NCBI GenBank assembly: GCA_022819645.1 | Contig: JAJEGU010000041.1 | Location: 86,846-150,845 of the forward strand | Reading direction: 5' to 3' | Length of the DNA: 64,000 bases | Source of the DNA: Pseudomonadales bacterium | Lineage (GTDB): Bacteria > Pseudomonadota > Gammaproteobacteria > Pseudomonadales > Pseudohongiellaceae | Made by a program: the position numbers and the translations under genes | In this document: positions 1 to 9,039 of the stretch, piece by piece | Position numbering within the stretch: the stretch's first letter is position 1 | Layout of the letters: the number at the start of each line of letters is the position of its first letter | The notes under the pieces: generated by a model | What the model was told of the DNA's origin: nothing | Database searches by the model: none | Seen by the model: the letters and a program-made list of their open reading frames with translations, nothing else

Positions 1-245
1 ACGGCAAAGCGCACGCCGGTCTTGCCGTTTTCGGTGTGCAGATGCGGCCCAAGCCAGCGCCAGGCGTTTTCCGCGCTGCCCTCGTTGAACAGGTAGACGT
101 CCTGCTGCGAGTGGATGTCCCGTGAGTTTTGTTCCCCGTCATTCCTGGCGAAGTCGCAGGATCTCGCGGGGAGGGCCCCGCTTGAGATTCTGCGGCTGCG
201 CGCAGAATGACGCTTGTTCCGATGGCTGTCCTTTGGCCGCGGCAT
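1..245 (-). CDS. glgB: 1,4-alpha-glucan branching enzyme, N-terminal fragment (cut by window)
   Basis: Only the amino end is in the window. The minus strand reads DIHSQQDVYLFNEG, then LGPHLH and GVRFAV, which resembles the amino-terminal carbohydrate-binding region of GlgB-type branching enzymes (usually xDLYLFxEG...LGAH...GVRFAVWAPNA). These make alpha-1,6 branches in glycogen, which fits the adjacent pgi. The start is odd. In this frame the only ATG lies 4 nt after the pgi stop codon, and the first 42 codons run through a REP-like inverted repeat (137-212). No ATG, GTG or TTG lies closer to the conserved part. Either the repeat became coding as an extension or the native start was lost. The family call rests on about 40 residues. 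Confidence 0.55.
   Translation of the reverse strand, partial: MPRPKDSHRNKRHSARSRRISSGALPARSCDFARNDGEQNSRDIHSQQDVYLFNEGSAENAWRWLGPHLHTENGKTGVRFA
137..212. repeat. REP-like inverted pair (CGTCATTCC... / ...GAATGACG)
   Basis: CGTCATTCCtGGCGAAGTCG followed by AGGATCTCG faces the inverted unit GAGATTCTGCGGCTGCGC then GCAGAATGACG. Two related REP-type units head to head make a BIME-like pair between pgi and the glgB-like gene. Related units occur at 42586-42688, about 51345-51389 and 10228-10250. Confidence 0.7.
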
Positions 246-249
246 GGAA

Positions 250-1827
250 TTACCAGCCCAGCCTTTTGAGCAGATGGCTCGAGCCGGCGTCCAGCGTTTC
301 GAGTTCGGGTTCGGCGGCGAGCAGGGCATTGGCGAGTTGCTTGCCAAGCTCGACTCCCCACTGGTCGAAGGAATTGATCCGCCACAGGCTGCCCTGTACG
401 AAAACCTTGTGTTCGTAGAGGGCGATGAGGGCGCCGAAGGAATCGGGGGTCAGGCTTTCCAGCAGCAGTACATTGGACGGGCGATTGCCGGCCTGCCTGC
501 GCCAGGGCGGCAGCCCGGCGGATTGCCTGCCCATCATGAGCGCGGCGGACTGGGCAACCAGATTGGCGAGCAGGGCGCGGTGGTGCCTTGGCGCGCTGAG
601 CCGGTCCTCGGCGACGCCGATGAAATCCACCGGAACCCGATGCGTTCCCTGGTGCAGCAACTGGAAGAAGCTGTGCTGGCCATTGGTTCCGGTCTGGCCC
701 CAGACGATGGGCCCTGTGGCGCCTGCCACGGCTTCACCGGTCAAGGTCACGGACTTGCCATTGCTCTCCATGTCGAGCTGCTGCAGATAGGCAGGCAACT
801 GCCCCAGCCGCTCGCAGTAGGGAATGACGGCCTGGCTTTCCGCCTTGAGGAAACTGGCGTACCAGACGCCGAGCAGGGCCATGATGACCGGCATGTTCCG
901 CGCTGCGGGCGCGGTGCGGAAATGCCGGTCCATGTTTCGCGCGCCGGCGAGCATCGAGCTGAAATGCTCGAAACCGATTCGGATGGCGATGCTGAGCCCG
1001 ATGGATGACCACAGCGAATAGCGACCGCCGACCCATTCGCCGAATTCCAGCAACTGGTCCCGGGGAATTCCCGCCTGCATCGCCTTGCCCGGCGCCGCGG
1101 TGACGCCGATGAAATGCGGCGAGGCGAAGGGGTTTTCCAGACCAAGCCGCTCCCGGAACCAGGCGGCCGCGGTGTGCGCGTTGAGCAGGGTCTCCGAGGT
1201 GGTGAACGACTTGCTCGAAACAATGACCAGGGTGGTTTCCGGGTCGAGGCCCGCCAGGGTCGAGCGGATCGGCTCGCCATCCACATTGCTGAGAAAATGG
1301 CTGCGAATCTCCTTGTGGGCGTATTCCTTCAACGCTTCACAGGCCAGTTTCGGCCCGAGGTCCGAACCGCCGATACCCAGATTGACCACATCGCGAATCG
1401 GTTTGCCGGTGGCGCCAGGCCATTGGCCGGCGCGGATTCTCGCGCTGATTGCCTTGATTCGCCCGAGCTGCGATTCGATTTCCCTCGCCAATTCACCCAG
1501 CCCGTCGGCCTCCATCTCCCCGGCGGTGGCGCGCAGGGCGGTGTGGAGCACGGGCCGCCGCTCGCTGGCATTGATCGCTTCGCCGCGGAACATGCTTTCC
1601 CGGTGTCCCGCCAGGGGAGAATTTTCCGCAAGCGCGAGCAGGACATCCATGATCTCGTCGCTCACCAGATTGCGGGAATAGTCGAGATACAGACCCGCGG
1701 CGGAAAGCTGATAGCGGCTGGCGCGGTCCGGCCCGAGCAGCGGGCGAAAGTCCGCCTGCCCCTGACTTTCGGCGAGGTCGATCAGTTGCCGCCACTGGCG
1801 GGTTTCGGCAATGCTGGATGTTTCCAC
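250..1827 (-). CDS. pgi: Glucose-6-phosphate isomerase
   Basis: Cytoplasmic interconversion of glucose-6-phosphate and fructose-6-phosphate in glycolysis/gluconeogenesis. The 525-residue protein is near the usual family length (about 545). It has NLGIGGSDLGP, the SIS-type sugar-phosphate loop KSFTTSETLLNA, the GGRYSLWSSIGL signature, and GQTGTNGQHSFFQLLHQG carrying the conserved Gln/His region. The first codon gives METSSIAETRQW, a typical short start. It lies just upstream of the glgB-like fragment in the same direction, consistent with a carbohydrate-storage gene pair. Confidence 0.97.
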   Translation of the reverse strand: METSSIAETRQWRQLIDLAESQGQADFRPLLGPDRASRYQLSAAGLYLDYSRNLVSDEIMDVLLALAENSPLAGHRESMFRGEAINASERRPVLHTALRATAGEMEADGLGELAREIESQLGRIKAISARIRAGQWPGATGKPIRDVVNLGIGGSDLGPKLACEALKEYAHKEIRSHFLSNVDGEPIRSTLAGLDPETTLVIVSSKSFTTSETLLNAHTAAAWFRERLGLENPFASPHFIGVTAAPGKAMQAGIPRDQLLEFGEWVGGRYSLWSSIGLSIAIRIGFEHFSSMLAGARNMDRHFRTAPAARNMPVIMALLGVWYASFLKAESQAVIPYCERLGQLPAYLQQLDMESNGKSVTLTGEAVAGATGPIVWGQTGTNGQHSFFQLLHQGTHRVPVDFIGVAEDRLSAPRHHRALLANLVAQSAALMMGRQSAGLPPWRRQAGNRPSNVLLLESLTPDSFGALIALYEHKVFVQGSLWRINSFDQWGVELGKQLANALLAAEPELETLDAGSSHLLKRLGW

Positions 1828-1840
1828 GGGGAGATCTTGC

Positions 1841-2593
1841 CTAGGGCAAATTCCAGTTGAAGCGGTGGGTGACGCCTTCCACGGCTACCGCTTCATTATC
1901 CACGACACGGGGCTGGTAGCGCAGGCGGGATGCGGCGCGCAGGGCGGCCTGTTCGAAAATCGCCGGCGGATTGGCTTCGATCACCATGAGATCGCGCACG
2001 CCGCCGTTTTCGGTGATGGTGAATTCCACCACCACATGGCCTTCAAGTCCCTGCTTCCGGGCGAATTCGGGATACTGTGGCGTGACGAAACTCGCCGACA
2101 GGTACTCCCGGAAATTCGGCTCCTCGGGCGGAGCGTCCACGAGCAATTCTTCGCGATTGTCCAACTTGAACTGGAAAACATAGCGCACGTCGCGCACCAT
2201 GCGGTTGAGAATATTGTCGAAATTCATCCGCCGGGCGGCATTGATCGCGGCGCGCTCAAAATACCCGGTGGGCTGCTGATTGATCACGTCGATGGTGTCG
2301 GGGATGACCGTGCCGCTTTCGTCCACGGTGAAGGCGAGCATGACCCAGCCTTCTATGCCCAGGGTGCGGGCCTGGAGCGGGTAAACCGGCTGCGGCGCAT
2401 CGAACACCACCAGGCCCCGGGTGGAATTGGGCGGCGCGTTGGCGGTGGAAGGCGAAGTGGACAATCCGTCGAGGCTTACGCCGCCGCATCCGGCAAGCAC
2501 GGCAAGGCCGAAGGCCAGACACGCGCCTCGCAATCGTCTGCGCCCGGTTCTCGTGATGAATCCGCCGGGCTTTGCCTGGGCCGCCTGGAACAT
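1841..2593 (-). CDS. Lipoprotein with two TonB C-terminal-type domains
   Basis: A 250-residue protein starting with a basic segment, a hydrophobic stretch and the lipobox LAGC, so it is probably lipidated and held in the periplasm. Two repeats of the TonB C-terminal fold follow: PVYPLQARTLGIEGWVMLAF and PQYPEFARKQGLEGHVVVEF. Each has the YPxxAxxxGxEGxVxxxF pattern. Classical TonB has an N-terminal membrane anchor and a Pro-rich spacer, both absent here, so this is a TonB-like domain protein and not canonical TonB. It lies immediately downstream of a TonB-dependent receptor on the same strand and may be its partner (inference). Confidence 0.75.
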   Translation of the reverse strand: MFQAAQAKPGGFITRTGRRRLRGACLAFGLAVLAGCGGVSLDGLSTSPSTANAPPNSTRGLVVFDAPQPVYPLQARTLGIEGWVMLAFTVDESGTVIPDTIDVINQQPTGYFERAAINAARRMNFDNILNRMVRDVRYVFQFKLDNREELLVDAPPEEPNFREYLSASFVTPQYPEFARKQGLEGHVVVEFTITENGGVRDLMVIEANPPAIFEQAALRAASRLRYQPRVVDNEAVAVEGVTHRFNWNLP

Positions 2594-2629
2594 GGCCAGT
2601 CTTTGCGTCCGGAAACTCTGCGCAATGGA

Positions 2630-4786
2630 TCAGAAGGTGGCGCTTACCCGAAACGCCAGCTCCATGCCGCTGCTGTTGCAATAGTGTTCGATCTCCTCGA
2701 CGACGCCGTCCGCGGTGGCGCCGAGGAAGCGGGTCCGCTTGCGGCAGTACTCGCCTTCGGTAATATTGCGCGATTCGAGCCGAAAGGTGAAGTTTTCAAA
2801 GGCCTTCTTTTCCACGAAGGCGGTCAGGAAAGGGTCTTCGATCCGCTCTTCAATGTCGATGATGTCGATCTCGGTGCGTCCGCTGCCGCCATTGGAAGAG
2901 TGCGAATAGAACATGCCATAGGTCAGGCCCTGCTCGACCATGTCATTGCGGAAGCCCACATTGGTTGACCAGCGCTCGCTGCCGGGCTGGCGTCGCCTCT
3001 GGCCGAGAAAGGGATCGATGAACTCCGAATCCCGCAGGCGAATGCCGGTGGTGAGCAGGGCATTGGGCATGCCGAGCATGGGCAGCCGGGTGCTCAGGTC
3101 GAGATTGAGGCCGTAGCGCTTGCCGTCGCCCGCATTGCCCCGGGCGGAGCGCAGCATATCCGGGCCTGGCGACACGTCCACCCTTTCAATCAGGTCCCGC
3201 AGGTCGCGATACCAGAACTGGGAGTTGACCACGCCGAGATTGTTGGGCAGGCGCATTTCCAGGTTCAGTTCATAACGCCAGGACTGTTCCTGGCGAATCT
3301 CGGGATTGCCCGCCTGGGTGTTCTGGTCGTCGTCGCTGTAATCGGTGGAGGCGCTGAAATCGGAAAAGCTCAACTGCTGGATGTCCTTCTCGACCCGGGC
3401 CCGCAATTGCAGGCTCGGCGTAATGTCGAAGCGATAATCCACCTTGGGCCGGAAGAACTGGAAATCCCGGGAGTTGAACACGTCGCCGGTCTGGGAGATG
3501 GCCGAGGATTCCAGCACCACCGAGCTTTCCAGCGACATGCGCTGGTTCAGTTGCCAGTTGTGCACCGCGAAGCTTTCGTAGCGCGTTTCCTCGACCTGGG
3601 AATCGCTGTTGTCGATGGCCACCGGCACCAGATTGGCGTACTCCGGCGAAGGCTGGCCGGGGATGTCGAGCCCCATGCGCAGGCCGTTGTCGCGAATCGT
3701 CTGGGCGCCTTCGATGCCGACTTCGAGGCCCTGTTGCGGCGCCACATTGAAAGTGTAGGAAGTGCGGGCGATGCGTTCCCGGTCGCGACCGAGATCGTCG
3801 AGAAACAGGTTGGGTTCCCGTTCGCCGTCGATCAGGTCCGAGCGGGTGCGGCTGAACCGGAATTCCCGATCGTTGACGATGAACAGGAAGCGATAGGTGC
3901 CGGCGCCGGTGAAATCGCGCTCGTAGTCGCCGCCGATCTCCCAGGAATAGCGCCGGCTGGTATTGTCCTCGCGCTGCAGGCGAATCCGGTCGTTGACCAG
4001 GTCGTGAATGCTGCGGTCGCGCCAGGAGGGGGAATCGCCCCGGGTCTCGTAGAGGCCGTTCAGTTGCAGCACCTGATTGTCGAAGCGGTAGCCGAAATTG
4101 CCGCTGACCTGGTATTCGAGTTCGTCGCGGACACTGTCCTCGTAGCGGATTTCCTGCAATTCGTAGTCCGGGTCGTAGCTGAATTCGCGGCCCCGGGAAC
4201 GGTTGTAGCGGGGATTGGCCTCGAAATGCAGCAGGTAGTTCAGATCGCCGCTCTGGCCGCTGTGGGAAAGCTGGCCGCCGGTGTCGATCTTGCCGTCGTT
4301 GGAGCGGTCGGTCTGGACTTCCACCGTGGTGCTTGAGGTCGACATCACATCGAGCAGGACCACATTGACGATCTGGGCGCCGCCGCGAATCTCGATATCC
4401 CCGGAAGTGCCGCGGATGATTTCGATGTAATCCACCTGGTCCGCCGCGATGCGCTGGAGCTGGTCGCGGCCGCCGGAACTCTTGCCGGTGATGCGCTGGC
4501 CATTGATCAGCACTTCGCCTTCGCCGGAGCCGAGGCCACGCCGGCCGCGATTGCCGCGTCCCGAGTTCCCGCCACGACCCATGGCGAGATTGATGCCGGG
4601 AATCCGGTTGAGCATGTCATTCACCGAAACCGGCAGGAACTCGGCGAAATAGGAGGCCGGATAGACAATGGTGGAATTGTCGGTGGCGTCTTCCGGGCCG
4701 GGGACCTGCTGGGCCTGAAGCGGCAGGCTGAACATCGACAGCAGCACCGCGGCGGCGATGAATGTGCGGTTTGACTTGAACTTCAT
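2630..4786 (-). CDS. TonB-dependent outer-membrane receptor
   Basis: The track ORF starts at 5110, but the real start is very probably 4786: MKFKSNRTFIAAAVLLSMF is a signal peptide ending in LQAQ, and GGAAAGGAC lies directly upstream. That gives 718 residues. A plug domain near residues 50-150 is seen in VNDMLNRIPGINL, VLINGQRITGK, and IEIIRGTSGDIEIRGG; the rest is rich in alternating beta strands as in a 22-strand barrel, and the chain ends in Phe (RVSATF). It imports an unknown large ligand across the outer membrane with TonB energy. The substrate cannot be read from sequence. Confidence 0.88.
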   Translation of the reverse strand: MKFKSNRTFIAAAVLLSMFSLPLQAQQVPGPEDATDNSTIVYPASYFAEFLPVSVNDMLNRIPGINLAMGRGGNSGRGNRGRRGLGSGEGEVLINGQRITGKSSGGRDQLQRIAADQVDYIEIIRGTSGDIEIRGGAQIVNVVLLDVMSTSSTTVEVQTDRSNDGKIDTGGQLSHSGQSGDLNYLLHFEANPRYNRSRGREFSYDPDYELQEIRYEDSVRDELEYQVSGNFGYRFDNQVLQLNGLYETRGDSPSWRDRSIHDLVNDRIRLQREDNTSRRYSWEIGGDYERDFTGAGTYRFLFIVNDREFRFSRTRSDLIDGEREPNLFLDDLGRDRERIARTSYTFNVAPQQGLEVGIEGAQTIRDNGLRMGLDIPGQPSPEYANLVPVAIDNSDSQVEETRYESFAVHNWQLNQRMSLESSVVLESSAISQTGDVFNSRDFQFFRPKVDYRFDITPSLQLRARVEKDIQQLSFSDFSASTDYSDDDQNTQAGNPEIRQEQSWRYELNLEMRLPNNLGVVNSQFWYRDLRDLIERVDVSPGPDMLRSARGNAGDGKRYGLNLDLSTRLPMLGMPNALLTTGIRLRDSEFIDPFLGQRRRQPGSERWSTNVGFRNDMVEQGLTYGMFYSHSSNGGSGRTEIDIIDIEERIEDPFLTAFVEKKAFENFTFRLESRNITEGEYCRKRTRFLGATADGVVEEIEHYCNSSGMELAFRVSATF

Positions 4787-5015
4787 GTCCTTTCCATTAC
4801 GCCGGGGGCACACGTTCCCCAGGCGACCACGGGTACTCTCTGAATAACAAAAACGCGGGGCAGTATACCCAGCACAACCGCCTGTTTCTGTGACATTTTG
4901 TGGAACGGCGATGATATTCCCGGGAAAGCCGCATACTTCCAGAGTATCGGCAGACCCACGCCATGATTTTGTCCTTTTTTGTCCTCTAGCCTGCAAGGAC
5001 GCGAACTCGGCGCTT

Positions 5016-5336
5016 TCAGAACTGAAATTCCGGCGTGGTGACCACCAGTCCGTCGAGTTCCTCGCTGAGGTTGATCTGGCACGAAAGGCGGGAATTGTCC
5101 CGGCGGGCATCGGTCATGTCGAGCATGTCGTCCTCATCCTCTTCCATGGGCGGCAGGCGGTCGAGCCATTCGGCATTGACGAAAACATGGCAGGTGGCGC
5201 AGGAGCAGCAGCCGCCGCAGTCGGCGTCGATGCCGGGCACCTTGCCGGAAACCGCCGTGAGCATCAGCGAATTGCCCGCGACACCCTCCACGGTGCGTTC
5301 GGTTCCGTCGTGTTCGATGAATTTGACCCTGATCAT
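5016..5336 (-). CDS. Adrenodoxin-type [2Fe-2S] ferredoxin
   Basis: A 106-residue protein with the plant/adrenodoxin-type cluster signature DADCGGCCSCATCHVFV (C-x5-C-x2-C) and the fourth ligand in RLSCQ about 36 residues later. The acidic stretch MEEDEDDML matches the partner-binding helix of adrenodoxin and putidaredoxin. It would carry electrons to a monooxygenase such as a P450, but neither a P450 nor a ferredoxin reductase is in the window. The first codon gives MIRVKFIEHDG, the normal family start. Confidence 0.9.
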   Translation of the reverse strand: MIRVKFIEHDGTERTVEGVAGNSLMLTAVSGKVPGIDADCGGCCSCATCHVFVNAEWLDRLPPMEEDEDDMLDMTDARRDNSRLSCQINLSEELDGLVVTTPEFQF

Positions 5337-5478
5337 TTACTGTGGCCCCTGAAAGAACGGCGCAAACATACCAGCAAGTCACCCGGAGGGAAAGTGCGTA
5401 GCGTGTTGGTGGTGGAGGGATTCGCGACAACGGCCTACGGCACTCCCTCTGCGTACTTGAACCCCAAATACGAGGCCT

Positions 5479-6801
5479 TCACAGGCTCCGGGGCACCGGG
5501 ATGTTGAATTGGCGCAGAGTGCCTTCGACGGAAGGTTTGGCGAGACGGATTCGCTCGGCGTCCAGCAGGAAGGAGAAAATGAGACCAAGCCCGAGGATGA
5601 GCATGCCGATCAGGAAGCAGTAGATTACCGCCCGGTCCGGGAAAACATCCTTGTAGTAGCCCACATAGAGCGGGCCCACAATGCCCGCCGCCGCCCAGGC
5701 GGTGAGCATGGCGCCGTAGATGGCGGACATGTTCTTGCTGCCGAACACGTCGATGATGAAGGAAGGCATGGTGGCGAAACCGCCGCCGAAACACAGCAGG
5801 ATATAGCAGACCAGCGCCGAGAAGATCCAGGGGTCGCGTTCGGTCATGAGAATCGCGAACACCACCATCTGGGTTGCCAGCAGCAGGCGGAACACGGTAA
5901 CGCGGCCGATGAGGTCGGACAACAGCCCCCAGAGCAGCCTGCCCAGACCATTGAAAAGCGAACTCACGGCGATGAGCATGGCGCCGTATTCGGCGAGCAT
6001 CTGGGGGTCGAGCCCCGGTTCGGCAAGCCCCCAGACATCCTGCAGCAAGGGCGACTGGAAGCTGATGACGGAAATGCCCGCCGAGATATTGAAGAAAAAA
6101 ATCAGCCAGATAATGATGAATTCCCGGGACCGGAGGCAGCGGCGCACGAAACGGGGGTGATCGGCGCCCACCGGCTCGGGAGCGGCTGCGGAGCCGGCGC
6201 CCGCGGTCACCGGCGCATAGTTCTCCGGCGGGTTGCGGATGAACAGGCTGATCGGAATCAGGATGGCGGCGAAGATGATCCCCAGCCACATGAAAATCTG
6301 CGGCAGGTCTTCCGCGGTCTGCACCACCAGAAAAGGCGCCAGCAGGCGGCTGAAGAGAAAGGCGCCGATGCCGAAACCCATCACTACGATGCCCGTGGCG
6401 AGGCCTTTCCGGTCGGGATACCACTTGGCCACGGTCGCCACGGGGGTCACATAGCCCAGGCCGATGCCGGCGCCGCCGATCACGCCGTAGCCGAAATAGA
6501 ACAGCGGCAGATTGTTGTGTTCCAGCGCCGGCGCGGCGATGAGATAGCCCAGGGAAAACAGGATGCTGCCGCCCAGGGCGAGCTTGCGCGGGCCCAGCCG
6601 CGGCAATGCCATTCCCGCCCAGGCCGCGGCGATGCCCAGCGAGAAAATCGTGACGCCGAAGGCGATTGCCGTGTCGGTATTGCTCCAGCCGAGCTGGTTT
6701 ACCAGCATGGTCTGGAAAAAACTCCAGGCGTAGACCGTTCCCAGGCAGAGTTGCAGCCCCGCGCAAAGCAGGACGACAACGAATCGCGGAACGCCGATCA
6801 T
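5479..6801 (-). CDS. MFS transporter, oxalate/formate antiporter (OFA) type
   Basis: The track ORF begins at 6969, but MIGVPRFVVVLLCAGLQ at 6801 is the likely start because it opens directly into the first membrane helix; this gives 440 residues and 12 predicted helices. OFA-type features are GTVYAWSFF in helix 1 and GLGYVTPVATVAKWYPDRKG in the loop before helix 5. Known members exchange oxalate/formate or carry other monocarboxylates. It is the last gene of a three-gene set with a binding protein and a Cache-HAMP protein, 16 nt after the latter's stop, so a small-organic-acid substrate sensed by these partners is plausible but unproven. Confidence 0.85.
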   Translation of the reverse strand: MIGVPRFVVVLLCAGLQLCLGTVYAWSFFQTMLVNQLGWSNTDTAIAFGVTIFSLGIAAAWAGMALPRLGPRKLALGGSILFSLGYLIAAPALEHNNLPLFYFGYGVIGGAGIGLGYVTPVATVAKWYPDRKGLATGIVVMGFGIGAFLFSRLLAPFLVVQTAEDLPQIFMWLGIIFAAILIPISLFIRNPPENYAPVTAGAGSAAAPEPVGADHPRFVRRCLRSREFIIIWLIFFFNISAGISVISFQSPLLQDVWGLAEPGLDPQMLAEYGAMLIAVSSLFNGLGRLLWGLLSDLIGRVTVFRLLLATQMVVFAILMTERDPWIFSALVCYILLCFGGGFATMPSFIIDVFGSKNMSAIYGAMLTAWAAAGIVGPLYVGYYKDVFPDRAVIYCFLIGMLILGLGLIFSFLLDAERIRLAKPSVEGTLRQFNIPVPRSL

Positions 6802-6817
6802 CTTGCGGCGGCGCGGG

Positions 6818-7573
6818 TCAGGATGCTTCCGGCTGGGCGAGCGCGCCGGCTTTTTCCGGATCGGCCACCCTGGAGAAGTACAGCAACAGGCGGGCAAGCT
6901 GGCCGGCTTCATCGTCGCGCTCAAGCAATGCGCCGGGGGCCGGCTCCCCTTCCCGTTCGGCCCTGGCAAGCTGCACGGCGTAGGCGAGCAGATGCTCCAC
7001 GGGGCGGGCCGCGAGATTCATGAGCATGATGGCTGCGATGATGCCGACCAGAAAGATCGACGAAATCAGATACATCTGGCGGCCCACGGCCTGCTGGATC
7101 TTGAGGGTGATGACCGATTTGTCCATGCCGATATGCACCGACCCGGCGACGCCCGCAAGAATCGGGCTACCGACCTCCACGAAGCTGTCGGCGCCGGCAA
7201 GCACACGCTCCACGGTGTCGGTATTGGCCGGATCCGAGGCGAGAATCTCCCCGGGAATGCCGGGAACGAAAGTATGGGCGAGAAACTCGCCGTCTTCGTT
7301 GACGATGTAGATATAGCTGATGCCCTGAATCTCCAGAAACTGATCGATCAGGGACTGCAGGGCGGACAGGTCGCGGTTGAGAATGATGTCCACGCTGGCG
7401 TCGGCGATGGTCTGGGCGATGCCCCGGCTGTTGGATTCGTATTCTTCGGAAAGCTGGGAGTCCACCGTGGCGATGCACACCCAGGAAGTGGAGACCGCGA
7501 TGATTCCAAACAGCAGGAATATCCCGAACAGCGGCCTGCGAAACAGTTTCTGCACGTTCATGTTCAATTTCAT
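6818..7573 (-). CDS. Cache-HAMP membrane sensor stub without an output domain
   Basis: The start at 7573 (MKLNMNVQKLF) comes one nucleotide after the TAA of the upstream binding-protein gene, giving 251 residues. A first helix (PLFGIFLLFGIIAV), a periplasmic region of about 120 residues resembling a single Cache sensor (YIVNEDGEFLAHTF), a second helix (YLISSIFLVGIIAAIML) and a HAMP-like segment (ERDDEAGQLARLL) can be read. No kinase, GGDEF or methyl-accepting module follows. It may act with a separate partner, or report binding-protein state to an unlinked kinase. Sandwiched between a periplasmic binding protein and a carrier. Confidence 0.65.
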   Translation of the reverse strand: MKLNMNVQKLFRRPLFGIFLLFGIIAVSTSWVCIATVDSQLSEEYESNSRGIAQTIADASVDIILNRDLSALQSLIDQFLEIQGISYIYIVNEDGEFLAHTFVPGIPGEILASDPANTDTVERVLAGADSFVEVGSPILAGVAGSVHIGMDKSVITLKIQQAVGRQMYLISSIFLVGIIAAIMLMNLAARPVEHLLAYAVQLARAEREGEPAPGALLERDDEAGQLARLLLYFSRVADPEKAGALAQPEAS

Positions 7574-7574
7574 C

Positions 7575-8873
7575 TTATCCAAACCTCGCCTGCCAGTCGT
7601 CGAGTGGCACAAACCGGCCCTTGTCCACCACGGTGTAGTACAGCCGCTGCATACCCTGCCGCCGCTGCTCGGAAAATGAAACCATCTCGCCAATGCCCAG
7701 ATCGTAGTCCCGCACGGTGAAAACCGCCTGTTCCAGCCGGGCGCGACCAGGGGAGTCGCCCATGCGGTTGAGAATTTCCACGAGCATTTTCGCGTTCACA
7801 AAGCCTTCAAGGCTGACGAAGCTGCGGTCAAAGGGCACATAATCCGGCTGGCGCAGGGGTTCCGGGACTTCCGGCTGGTACCGGTCCATCAGTTCGGCGT
7901 ATTCCCTGACCACGGGAATGCTCTCGTCTTCGTAGCTCGGCACCACCTGGGAATTCACCAGATAGCGGGTATAGCGTTCGCTGTCGTCGACGCTGTCGGT
8001 GATGAGTTGCAGCAGGTTCTCGCTGCCGACAAAGGACAGGTTGGCGATGGGGACTTCGAGGCCGAAGTCGATGGCATCTCGCAAAAACGCCGCGCAGGCG
8101 CCGTAGGCGCCGATACAAATCACCGCGTCGGGGCTGACATTGCGCAGAATCTCCACCTGTTCACCCATGCTACGGCCATAAGCGGCGCCCCGGGTGTAGG
8201 TCGCTTCGCCCACAATCTGCTCCCCCCGGGCGCCAAGGGCTTCGCGGACTCCCGCCCAGCCGCTGCGCCCGTAGGCGTCCGCCTGATAGAAGACGGCAAT
8301 CCGGCGGCGGCCGATACGGAGGAAATTCTCCACCAGGCCCGCGGTTTCCTCGCGGTAGGAGGCGCGCAGGTTGAATGCGAACTCTCCGTATGGCGGCTCC
8401 CGCTGGGGTTGGGCGCCGGTGAATGGAAAGAACATGTATACATTCTCTTCCTGGAACTTCTTGAGAATCGGTAGCACCCGGGTGACCGTGGGCGTGCCCA
8501 CATAGCCGAACAGGGCAAATACCTGGTCCTGAAGCAGCAGTTCCATGGTGTTCTGCACCGAGGGAACGGGCTGGTAGCCATCGTCATAAAGCCGCAGCGC
8601 AATGCGCCGGCCGCCGACTCCGCCCTGCTCATTGACCCGGTTGAAGAAGGCCTGGGCGCCGCGATACAGCTCGATGCCGAGACCGCGGGAGGGGCCGGAA
8701 AAGGCGGCGGAAGTACCGAGCAGGATTTCGTCGTCGGATATGCCTTCGTGGAAACCCGCCGCGGAACCGACGGTTTCATTCTGGGCAAAAGCCGCACCTC
8801 GGCCAAGCCAGGGTGCGGCCAGACCGCCCAGGATGCCGGTCCGCAGAAACTTGCGCCTGGTCAGTACTCTCAT
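7575..8873 (-). CDS. Tat-exported ABC-type substrate-binding protein (LivK/Peripla_BP_6 family)
   Basis: 432 residues. The N-terminus RRKFLRTG, followed by a hydrophobic stretch and GAAFAQ, is a twin-arginine signal. The mature part starts with DEILLGTSAAFSGPSRGLG and continues with the two-lobe binding fold of the branched-chain amino acid/amide family (GVGGRRIALRLYDDGYQP, VFALFGYVGTPT, RIAVFYQADAYGRSG). No ABC permease or ATPase is adjacent. Instead it is followed by a Cache-HAMP protein and an MFS carrier, so it may serve in sensing more than in ABC uptake (inference). Confidence 0.85.
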   Translation of the reverse strand: MRVLTRRKFLRTGILGGLAAPWLGRGAAFAQNETVGSAAGFHEGISDDEILLGTSAAFSGPSRGLGIELYRGAQAFFNRVNEQGGVGGRRIALRLYDDGYQPVPSVQNTMELLLQDQVFALFGYVGTPTVTRVLPILKKFQEENVYMFFPFTGAQPQREPPYGEFAFNLRASYREETAGLVENFLRIGRRRIAVFYQADAYGRSGWAGVREALGARGEQIVGEATYTRGAAYGRSMGEQVEILRNVSPDAVICIGAYGACAAFLRDAIDFGLEVPIANLSFVGSENLLQLITDSVDDSERYTRYLVNSQVVPSYEDESIPVVREYAELMDRYQPEVPEPLRQPDYVPFDRSFVSLEGFVNAKMLVEILNRMGDSPGRARLEQAVFTVRDYDLGIGEMVSFSEQRRQGMQRLYYTVVDKGRFVPLDDWQARFG

Positions 8874-8953
8874 GGGGCTGAATTGTGCATGGATTTCGAG
8901 CAGCGGAAAAGATGCCAGAGTACCGAAAGTTCACAGCTTTGTCGATTGGGCGA

Positions 8954-9016
8954 GGCCGGGCGTGTACCAAGCGCAGCCTCATGCGCAGGCCGAGCGACAC
9001 CGAGCCATGCCCGGCC
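8954..9016. repeat. Imperfect hairpin repeat, weak member of the AAGCG-type family
   Basis: GGCCGGGCGTG at the left pairs with CATGCCCGGCC at the right, enclosing AAGCGCAGCCTCATGCGCAG. It resembles the repeats at 18432-18575, 32228-32304 and 47264-47470. It lies between the binding-protein gene and the GntR gene. Confidence 0.5.
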
Positions 9017-9039
9017 GACCGTGCCAACCGCGCCCCACA

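Noticed and set aside
250-1860. Long plus-strand ORFs opposite pgi (214-1008, 1114-1860)
   Set aside because: Antisense shadows caused by high GC and codon bias; their translations show no family motifs while the minus strand encodes intact Pgi.
1841-2593. Calling the lipoprotein a canonical TonB
   Set aside because: It has a lipobox instead of an uncleaved N-terminal anchor, no Pro-rich spacer, and two C-terminal-type domains.
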